Below, piece by piece: positions 52,801 through 62,400 of a stretch of 64,000 bases of DNA. The first letter of the stretch is position 1. Each line of letters opens with the position of its first letter. The translations under genes and the position numbers were made by a program. Below the pieces are notes generated by a model. That model was not told the DNA's origin. It was given only the letters and a program-made list of their open reading frames with translations, and made no database searches. The stretch is from Agelas oroides (lineage: Eukaryota; Porifera; Demospongiae; Agelasida; Agelasidae), in assembly GCA_949130485.1 (NCBI GenBank), contig OX422203.1, positions 4,183,178 to 4,247,177 on the forward strand. The letters are read 5' to 3'.

Positions 52801-55025
52801 CCCGCACGTGCTTCACAGCACATCCTCGGAGGTTAAAAGGGCGTTGTCAGGTCCTTCCCGCACATAAACAGGCTTGTAGCAACAACACAGGGTCACATCA
52901 ACGTTGATAACTGCTTTTGCGATCTTCTCCAGCACTTAAACAGGCTTGAACGTGCTTCACAGTCACTCCTCGATGGTTAAAACGGCATTATCAGGTTCTT
53001 TTCTCACATAAACAGGCTTTCACGAGCATAACAGGACCACCACAGTGGTGAAAACTGCTTTCTCGATCTTCCCTGGCACTTAAACAGGCCTGCGCGTGCT
53101 TCAAAGCACCTCCTGGGAAGTTAAAACGGCGTTTTCAGGTCCTTCCAGCACTTAAACAGGCTTGGAACAACAACGCAGGGTTACCACAACGGTGATAACT
53201 GCTTTCTCGATCTTCAACAGCACTTAAACAGGCTTGAACGTGCTTCACAGTCACTCCGCGATGGTTAAAACGTCATTATCATGTCCTGCCCTCACATAAA
53301 CCGGCTTGCGATCTTCTCTTGCACTTAAACTGGTCTACACGTGCTTCACAGCACCTTATCGGAGGTTAAAACAGCATTATCAGGATGTCCCGCACATAAA
53401 TACGATTGCACAGGCCTCACAAGACATCCACAGTGATGAAAACTGCTTTCTCGATCGTCCCTGGTACTTAAACAGGCCGGTACGTGCTTCACAACACCTT
53501 CTCGGAGGTTAAAACGGCGTTAACAGGTCTTTCCCGAACATAAACAGGCTTCCACGAGTCTCACAGGACCACCACAGTGGTCAAAACTGCTTTCTCGATC
53601 TTCCCTGGCACTTAAACAGGCCCGCATGTGCTTCACAGCACCTCCTGGGTGGTTAAAACGGCGTTTTCAGGTCCTTCCCTCACTTAAACAGGCTTGTAAC
53701 AACAACACAGGGTCACCACAACGGTGATGACTGCTTTTTCGAACTTCTCCAGCACTTAAACAGGCTTGAACGTGCTTGACAGTCACTCCTCCGTGGTTAA
53801 AACGGCATTATCAGGTCCTTCCCTCACATAAACAGGCTTGCACGAGCATAACAGGACCACCACAGTGGTGAAAACTGTTTTCTCGATCTTCCATGGCACT
53901 TAAACAGGCCTGCACGTGCTTCACAGCACCACCTCGGAGGTTAAAACGGCGTTATCAGGTCTTTCCCACACATAAACAGGCTTGCTCAAACCTCACACGG
54001 CCTCAACAGCGGTTAAAACTGCTTTCTCGATCTTCTTTGGTACACAAACTGGCCTGCACGTGCTTCATAGTACCTCCTCGCAGGTTAAAACGTCGTTATA
54101 AAGTCCTTCCCGCACATAAACAGGCTTGCACGAGCCCCACAGGACCACCAGAGTGGTGAAAACTGTTTTCTCGATCTTGTTTGGTACTCAAACAGTGCTT
54201 CATAGTACCTCCTCCGAGGTTAAAACGGCGTTATAAAGTCCTTCCCGTACATAAACCGGCTTGCACGAACATAACGGGACCACTACAGTGGTGAAAACTG
54301 CTTTTTCGATCTTCCATGGCACTTAAACAGGCCCACACGTGCTTCACAGCATCTCCTCGGAGGTTAACACTACCTTACCAGGAATTCCCGCACATAAACA
54401 TGCTTGCACTAAGCTCTCACGGCCTCCACAGCGGTGATATCTGCTCTCTCGATCTTCTCTGGCACTTAAACGGGTCTACACGTGCTTCACAGCACCTTAT
54501 CGGAGGTTAAAACAGCATTATCAGGATGTTCCGCACATAACTATAGGGTTGCACGGGTCTCACAGGACATCCACAGAGAAGAAAACTGCTTTCTCGATCG
54601 TCCCTGGCACTTAAACAGGCCTGCACGTGCTTCACAGCACCTCCTCGGAGGTTAAAACGGCGTTATCAGGTCTTTCCCGAACATAAACAGGCTTCCACGA
54701 GTCTCATAGGAACACCACAGTGGTCAAAACTGCTTTCTCGATGTTCCCTGGCACTTAAACAGGCCTGCGCGTGCTTCACAGCAACTCCTGTGTAGTTAAA
54801 ACGGCGTTTTCAGGTCCTTCCAGCACATAAACAGGCTTGGAACAACAACACAGGGTTACCACAACGGTGATAACTGCTTTCTCGATCTTCTACAGCACTT
54901 AAACAGGCTTGAACGTGCTTCACAGTCACTCCTCGATGGTTGAAACGGCATTGTCAGGTCCTTCCCTCACATAAACAGGCTTGCACGAGCAGAACAGGAC
55001 CACCACAGTGGTGAAAACTGCTTTC
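49876..55025 (+). repeat. Satellite array, forward orientation, distinct subtype block (segment 4b)
   Basis: Continues the subtype set of segment 4a. A diagnostic 192-bp stretch starting 'atggcact' plus 'aaacaggcccacacgtgc' recurs at about 48,407, 49,937, 51,080, 52,499 and 54,316, with related copies at 46,972 and 51,510. The A dyad is at its longest here, CACCACAGTGGTG (for example 53,858-53,870). The segment ends abruptly at 'aaaactgctttc' (about 55,025), where the array flips orientation. Confidence 0.92.
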
Positions 55026-58000
55026 GCCATTTCAACCACCGTGGAAGTCTTCAGAAGCTCGTTCAGGCCTGTTTAGATACCGGTGAGGTTTGTATACTTC
55101 GTTTCAACCACCTTGGAAGTCTTCAGAAACTCGTGCAGAACTGTTTATGTACCGTGAAGGTGTGTAAACGTCGTTACAACCACCGTGGAAGTCTTCAGAT
55201 GCTGGTGCAGGGCTATTAGATGCCGGGATAGTTTGTAAACGCCATTTCAACCACCGTGGAAGTCTTCACAAGCAAGGTACCAGCAAAGGTTTGTAATCTC
55301 CGTTTCAACCACCGTGGAAGTCTTCAGAATCTGGTGCAGGACTGTTTAGATGCCGGGAAGCTTTGTAAACGGAATTTCAACCACCGTGGAAGTCTTCAGA
55401 AGCTCTTACAGGCCTGTTTAGATGCCGGGAAGGTTTGTATACGACGTTTCAATCACCGTGGAAATCCTCAGAACATCGTACAGAGAACCTCGTACAGGGC
55501 TGTTTATGTACCGTGAAGGTTTCTAAACGTAGTTACAACCACCGTGGAAGTCTTCAGAAGCTAATGCAGGCCTGTTTAGCTACCAGTATGGTTTGTAAGC
55601 TCCGTTTCAACCACAGTGGAAGTCTTGAGATGCTCGAGCAGGCCTGTTTAGATGCTGGCAAGGTTTGTATACGACGTTTCAACCTCCGTGGAAATCCTCA
55701 GAACCTCGAAGAGGGCTGTTTATCTACCGTGAAGGTTTTTAAACGCTGTTACAACCAACGTGTAAGTCTTCAGAAGCTCGTGCAGGCTTGTTTACATGCC
55801 GGGATGGTTTGTAAACGCCATTTCAACCACCATGGAAGTCTTCAGAAGCTATTGCAGGCCTCTTTAGGTATCAGCAAGGTTTGTATATGCTGCGTTTCAA
55901 CCACCGTGGAAGTCATTAGAAGCTCGTGCAGGCCTGTTTAGATACCGGTGAGGTTTGTATACTCCGTTTCAACCACCACGTGGAAGCCTTGAGATGCTTG
56001 AGCAAGCCTGTTTAGATGCCGATAAAATTTGTATACGACGTTTCAACCACCGCGTGGAAGTCTTCAGATACCCGTGAAGGGCTTCCAGATGCCGGGATAG
56101 TCTGTAATCGCGATTTCAACCACAGTGGAAGTCATCAGATGCTCGTGCAGGCCCGTTTAGATGCCGGAAAGGTTTGTAAACGCCATTTCAAACCCCGTGG
56201 ACGTCTTCAGAAGCTGCTGCAGGGCTGTTTATGTACCGTGAAGGTTTGTATACGTTTCAACCACCGTGGAAGTCTTCAGAAGCTCGTGCATGCCTGTTTA
56301 CATACCGGTGAGGTTTGTATACTCCTTTTCAACAACTGTGGAAGTCTTCAGAAGCTCGTACAGGGCTGTTTGTGAACCATGAAGGTTTCTAAACGTTACA
56401 ACCACCGTGGAAATCTTCAAAAGCTCATGCAGGCCTGTTTAGCTACCATTATGGTGTGTAAGCTCCGTTTCAACCACCGTGGAAGTCTTGAGATGCTCGA
56501 GCAGGTCTGTTTAGATGCTGGCAAGGTTTGTATACGACGATTCAACCACCGTGGAAGTCCTCAGAACCTCGTACAGGGCTGTTTATGTACCGTGAAGGTT
56601 TTTAAACGCGGTTACAACCAACGTGGAAGTCTTCAGAAGCTCGTGCAGGCCTGTTTACATGCCGGGATGGTTTGTAAACGCCATTTCAACCACCGTGGAA
56701 GTCTTCAGAAGATGCTGCAGGAATGTTTATGTACGGTTTAGGTTTGTAAACGCTGTTACAACCAACGTGGAAATCTTCATAAGCTCTTTCAGGCCTGTTT
56801 AGATGCCTGGAAGGTTTGTAAACGCCATTTCAACCACCGTGAAACTCTTCAGAAGCTCGTGCAGGCCTGTTTACATGCCGGGATGGTTTTTAAACGCCAT
56901 TTCAACCACCGTGGAAGTCTTCAGAAGATGCTGCAGGAATGTTTATGTACGGTTTAGGTTTGTAAACGCTGTTACAACCAACGTGGAAATCTTCAGAAGC
57001 TTTTTCAGGCTTGTTTAGATGCCGGGAAGGTTTGTAAACGCCATTTCAACCACCGTGAAACTCTTCAGAAGCTCGTGCAGGACTGTTTAGATACCGGGAT
57101 AGTTTGTAAACGCCATTTCAACCAAAGTGGAAGTCATCAGATGCTCGTGCATGCCTGTTTAGATGCCGGGAAGGTTTGTAAACGCTGTTACAACCACCGT
57201 GGAAGTCTTCAGAAGCTAATGCAGGCCACTTTAGGTATCAGCAAGGTTTGTAAGCTCAGTTTCAACCACCGTGGAAGTCTTGAGAAGCTTGAGCGAGCCT
57301 GTTTAGATGCCGGGAAGGTTTCTAAACGTCGTTACAACCACCGTGGAAGTCTTCAGAAGCTCATGCAGGCCTGCATGTTTAGCAACCAGTATGGTTTGTA
57401 AGCTCCGTTTCAACTACCGTGGAAGTCTTGAGATGCTCGAGCAGGCCTGTTTAGAAGCTGGCAAGGTTTGTATATGACGTTTCAACCACCGTGGAAATCC
57501 TCAGAACCTCGTACAGGGCTGTTTATGTACCGTGAAGGTCTTTAAACGCTGTTACAACCAACGTGGAAGTCTTCAGAAGCTCTTTCAGGCCTGTTTACAT
57601 GCCGGGAAGGTTTGTAAACGCCATTTCAACCACCTTGGAAGTCTTCAGAAACTCGTGCAGAATTGTTTTAATACCATGAAGGTGTGTAAACGTCGTTGCA
57701 ACCACCGTGAAAGTCTTCAGATGCTCGTGCAAGGCTATTAGATGCTGGGATAGTTTGTAAACGCCATTTCAACCACAGTGGAAGTCATCAGATGCTCGTG
57801 CAGGCCTGTTTAGATGCCTGGAAGGTTTGTAAACGATGTTACAACCACCGTGGAGGTCTTCAGAAACTGGTGCAGGACTGTTTAGATGCCGGAAAGCTTT
57901 GTAAACGCCAGTTCAAACACCGTGGAACTCTTCAGAAGCTCGTGCAGGACTGTTTAGATGCCGGGAAGGTTTGTAAACGCCATTTCAACCACTATGGAAG

Positions 58001-59265
58001 TCTTCAGAAGCTCGTTCAGGCCTGTTTAGATGCCGGGAAGGTATGTAAACACCATATCATCCACCGTGGAAGTCTTCAGAAACTTCTGGAGGGTTGTTTA
58101 TGCACCGTGAAGATTTGTATACGACTTTTCATCGACTGTGGAAGTCTTCAGAAGCTCGCATGTAGGCCTGTTTAGATGTCGGGATGGTTTGTAAACGCAA
58201 TTTCAACCACCGTGGAAGTCTTCAGAAGCTCGTGCAGGACTGTTTAGATGCCGGGAATGTTTGCATGTAAACGTCATTTCAACCACCGTGGAAGTCTTCA
58301 GAAGCTCGTGCAGGCCTGTTTAGATGCCGGGAAGGTTCGTAAACGTCATTTCAACCACGTGGAAGTCTTCAGAAGCTCGTGCAGGCCTGTTTAGATGCCG
58401 GGATAGTTTGTAAACGTCATTTCAACCACCGTGGAAGTCTTCAGAAGCTCGTGCAGGCCTGTTTATATGCCGGGAAGGTTTGTAAACGTCATTTCAACCA
58501 CCGTGGAAGTCTTCAGAAGCTCGTGCAGGCCTGTTTATATGCCGGGAAGTTTTGTAAACGTCATTTCAACCACCGTGGAAGTCTTCAGAAGCTCGTGCAG
58601 GACTGTTTAGGTACCGGGATAGTTTGTAAACGCCATTTCAACCACAGTGAAAGTCATCAGATGTTCGTGCAGGCCGGTTTAGATGGCGGGAGGGTTTGTA
58701 AACGCTGTTACAACCACCGTGGAAGTCTTCAGAATCTGGTGCAGGACTGCTTAGATGCCGGGAACCTTTGTATAAACGCCAGTTCAACCACCCCGGAACC
58801 CTTCAGAAGCTCGTGCAGGACTGTTTAGATGCTGGGAAGGTTTGTAAACGTCATTTCAACCACTGTGGACGTCTTCAGAAGCTGCTGCAGCGCTGTTTAT
58901 ATACCGTGAAGGTTTGTAAACGCTGTTACAACTACCGTGGAAGTCTTCAAAAGCTCGTGCAGCCTTGTTTAAGTACCAGTAAGGTTTGTAAGCTCCGTTT
59001 CAACCACGGTGGAAGTCTTCGGAATCCTGTGAAGGACTGTTTAGATACCGTGAAGGTTTGTAAACACCATTTCATCCACCGTGGAAGTCTTCAGAAACTC
59101 GTGCAGAACTGTTTATGCACCGTGAAGGTGTGTAAACGTCGTTGCAACCACCGTGGAAGTCTTCAGATGCTCGTGAAGAGCTATTAGATGCCGGGATAGT
59201 TGTAAACACCATTTCAACCACCGTGGAACTCTTCAGAAGCTCGTTCAGTCCTGTTTTGATGCCGG
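55026..59265 (-). repeat. Inverted 72-bp monomeric satellite array, third subfamily (part 1)
   Basis: Seen directly: a 72-bp unit 'aaccaccgtggaagtcttca' plus 'gaagctcgtgcaggcctgtt', 'tagatgccgggaaggtttgt', 'aaacgccatttc' repeats on the plus strand. Its reverse complement contains 'ctaaacaggcctgcacgagc' plus 'ttccacggtggttgaaatggcg', which aligns over its full length with monomers A and B of the forward array. The orientation is therefore reversed. No A/B alternation is evident; neighbouring monomers differ little, and copies at about 58,260-58,620 are nearly identical. Common variants are 'cgctgttacaaccaccgtgg', 'catttcatccaccgtgg' and units lacking a few bases. The positive-strand open frames up to 168 codons (55,435-55,941) come from this 24-codon periodicity. 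Confidence 0.93.
55435..55941 (+). other. Longest repeat-derived open frame (168 codons), 24-residue periodicity, probably not a gene
   Basis: The frame encodes about seven degenerate repeats of the type SLQKLVQACLDAGKVCKRHF followed by NHRG. Similar frames occur at 56,016-56,375, 56,379-56,741, 57,792-58,175, 58,379-58,828, 58,768-59,187, 60,310-60,738 and 60,819-61,172. Each 24-residue unit shows C-x6-C-x2-H-x2-H spacing, superficially metal-binding-like. Evidence against coding: frames end at random in different monomers, start codons sit inside the repeat, and no shared gene structure or flanking signals are seen. The open frame is a property of the monomer consensus. Confidence 0.2.
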
Positions 59266-59533
59266 TGTTACAGGAAATTTGATCGCTCGGAGATACTATC
59301 GCTGCGATAATATTTCCTTGGAAATTTTATCGCCGAGCGTAACTTTTTCCTAGGAAATATCATCACAGCCAGGAAATACGATCGCTCACAAAAACAAAAG
59401 CAGCATTGTCATTACATAAAATACGAACAGGGGTACATCACTTTCATGTTGTGTACTATGTTAGTGAATTATATATGAGTCCTACACTTTACATGCTGTA
59501 CTACAGTGCCATGAATCAGTATCTGGAGGTGGA
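59266..59533. other. 268-bp non-satellite insert in the inverted array, with clustered dyad motifs
   Basis: The array breaks after 'gatgccgg' and resumes at 'gtaaacaccatttcatcc'. About 8 bp of monomer are missing and no clear target duplication is seen. The first 120 bp hold five related motifs of the form aggaaat-n-gatcgct in both orientations (about 59,272-59,290, reversed at 59,300-59,317, 59,320-59,339, 59,352-59,370, 59,371-59,387) and a perfect dyad TATCGC-T-GCGATA at 59,297-59,309. The remaining 140 bp are AT-rich with no frame or motif that I recognise. It could be a short non-autonomous transposon fragment or filler DNA from break repair. Confidence 0.6.
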
Positions 59534-62175
59534 GTAAACACCATTTCATCCACCGTGGAACCCTTCAGAAGCTCGTTCAGTCCTGTTTAGATGCCGGGAA
59601 GGTTTGTAAACACCATTTCATCCACCGTGGAAGTCTTCAGAAACTCGTGCAGAACTCTTTATGTACCGTGAAGGTGTATAAACGTCGTTACAACCATCGT
59701 GGAAGTCTTCAGAAGCTCGTGCAGGGCTATTAGATACCGGGATAGTGTGTAAACGCCATTTCAACCGAAGTGGAAGTCATCAGATGCTCGTGCAGGCCTG
59801 TTTAGATGCCGGGAAGGTTTGTGAACGCTGTTACAACCACCGTGGAAGTCTTCAGAACTGTTTTAATACCGTGAAGGTGTGTAAACAACCACCGTGGAAG
59901 TCTTCAGATGCTGTTGCAGGGCTATTACATGCCGGGATAGTTTGTAGACACCATTTCATCCACCTTGGAAGAACTCGTGCAGAACTGTTTATGTACCGTG
60001 AACGTCGTTACAACCATCGTGGAAGTCTTCAGAAGCTCGTGCAGATACCGGGATAGGTGGTGAACGCCATTTCAACCAAAGTGGAAGTCATCAGATGCTC
60101 GTGCAGGCCTGTTTAGATGCCGGGAAGGCTTGTAAACGCTGTTACAACCACCGTGGAAGTCTTCAGAAACTCGTGCAGAACTGTTTTAATACCGTGAAGG
60201 TGTGTAAACGTCGTTACAACCACCGTGGAAGTCTTTAGATGCTGGTGCAGGGCTATTAGATGCCGGGATAGTTTGTAAACGCCATTTCAACACCAATGGA
60301 AGTCATCAGATGTTCGTGCAGGCCTGTTTAGATACCGGGAAGGTTTGTAAACGCTGTTACAACCACCGTAGAAGTCTTCAGAAGCTAATGCAGGCCTCTT
60401 TAGGTATCAGCAAGGTGTGTAAGCTCCGTTTCAACCACCGTGGAAGTCTTCAGAAGCTCGTGCAGGCCTGTTTAGATAGCGATGAGGTTTGTATACGCCG
60501 TTTCAACCATCGTGGAAGCTTTGAGATGCTCGAGCAGGCCTGTTTAGATGCCGGGAAGGTTTGTATACGACGTTTCAACCACCGTGGAAGTCTTCAGAAG
60601 TTCGTACAGGGCTGTTTATGTATCGTGAAGGTTTCTAAACGTCGTTACAATCACCGTGTGAGTCTTCAGAAGCTCGTGCAGGCCTGTTTAGATACCGATG
60701 AGGTTTGTACGCCATTTCAACCATCGTGGAAGCTTTGAGACGCTCGAGAAGGCCTGTTTAGATGCCGGGAAGGTTTTAAAACGCCATTTCAACCACCCGT
60801 CGAAGTCTTCAGAATCTGATGCAGGACTGTTTAGATGCCGGGAAGCTTTGTAAACGTCAGTTCAACCACCGTGGAACTCTTCAGAAGCTCGTGCAGGACT
60901 ATTTAGATGCCGGGAAGGTTTGTAAACGCCATTTCAACCACCGTGGAAGTCTGCAGAAGCTCGTTCAGGCCTGTTTAGATGCCGGGAAGGTATGTAAGGA
61001 CCATGTGATCCACCGTGGAAGTCTTCACAAACTCATGCAGGGTTGTTTATGCAACGCGAGGAATTGTATACGACGTGTCAACGACCGTGGAAGTCTCCAG
61101 AAGCTCGTACAGGCCTGTTTAGATGCCGGGAAGGTATGTAAACACCATTTCAACCACCGTAAAAGTCTTTAGAAACTGCTGCAGGGTTGTTTATGCACCG
61201 CGAAGATTTGTATACGACGTTTCATTGACCGTGGAAGTATCCAGAAGCTCGTACAGGCCTGTTTAGATGCCGGGATGGTTTGAAAACGCCATTTCAACCA
61301 TCGTGGAATTCTTCAGAAGCTCGTTCAGGCCTGTTTACATACCGGTGAGGTTTGTACACGCCGTTTCAACCACCGTGGAAGTCTTCACAAGCTGGTGCAG
61401 GGCTGTTGAAATGGCGGGAAGGTTTGTAAACGCCATTTCAACCACCGTGGAAATCTTCAGAAGATGCTGCAGGGATGTTTATGTACCGTTTAGGTTTGTA
61501 AACGCTGTTACAACCAACCTGGAAGTCTTCTGAAGCTCTTTGAGGCCTGTTTAGAGGCCGGGAATGTTTGTAAACTCCATTTCAACCACCTTGCAAATTT
61601 CCAGAAACTCGTGCAGAACTGTTTTAATACCGTGAAGGTGTGTAAACGTCGTTGGAACAACAGTGGAAGTCTTCGGAACCAAATGCAGGCCTCTTTAGGT
61701 ACCAACAAGGTTTGTAAGCTCCGTTTCAACCACCGTGGAAGTTTTCAGAATCTGGTGCGGGACAGTTTAGATGCCGGGAAGGTTTGTAAACGCCATTTCA
61801 ACCACCGTGGAAGTCTTCATAAGCTCGTGCAGGACGGTTTAGTAGGCGGGAATCTTTGTAAACGCAATTTCAACCACCGTGGAACTCTTCACAAGCTCGT
61901 GCAGGACTGTTTAGATACCGGGATAGTTTGTAAACGCCACTTCAGAAACTCGTGCAGAACTGTTTATGTACCGTGAAGTGTGTAAACGTCGTTATAACCA
62001 CCGTGGAAGTCTTCAGATGCTGGTGCTGGGCTATTAGACGCCGGGATAGTTTGTAAACGCCATTTCAACCACAGTGGAAGTCATCATATGCTCGTGCAGG
62101 CCTGTTTAGATGCCGGGAAGGTTTGTAAACGCTGTTTCAACCACCGTGGAAGTCTTCAGAAACTCGTGCAGAACT
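59534..62175 (-). repeat. Inverted 72-bp monomeric satellite array, third subfamily (part 2)
   Basis: Same subfamily and orientation as 55,026-59,265. Several monomers are shortened, for example around 59,850-60,050 and 61,930-61,990. The dyad CCACCGTGG remains in most units. The block ends at 'aactcgtgcagaactg' (about 62,175), directly joined to forward-orientation satellite. Confidence 0.92.
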
Positions 62176-62400
62176 GCTTTAAACAGGTTTGAACGTGCTT
62201 CACAGTCACTCCACGATGGTTAAAACGGCATTATCATGTCCTTCCCTCACATAAACCAGCTTGCACGAGCGTAAAAGGGCCACCACAGTGGTGAAAACTT
62301 CTTTCTCGATGTTCCCTGGCACTTAAACAGGCCTGCACGTGCTTCACAACACTTCCTGGGAGGTTCAAACGGCATTATCATGTCCTTCCCTTACATAAAC
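62176..62400 (+). repeat. Terminal forward-orientation satellite stretch
   Basis: After the second orientation switch about three monomers of the segment-4 subtype follow: 'ttgaacgtgcttcacagtca', 'gccaccacagtggtgaaaac', then a B monomer with 'cctgggaggttcaaacgg'. The array ends cleanly after 'cttccctt' plus 'acataaac' at 62,400. Its match to 46-55 kb subtypes means the inverted block sits inside, and not beside, the forward array. Confidence 0.88.

Noticed and set aside
675-55025. CENP-B box-like motif in the monomer
   Set aside because: I looked for a TTCG-n4-A-n2-CGGG-type pattern in the consensus A, B and inverted monomers and did not find one.
675-62400. CRISPR-like array (short repeats at regular spacing with palindromic cores)
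   Set aside because: The whole 72-bp unit is homologous, with no unique spacers; there are no cas genes, and transposon types and base texture are eukaryotic.
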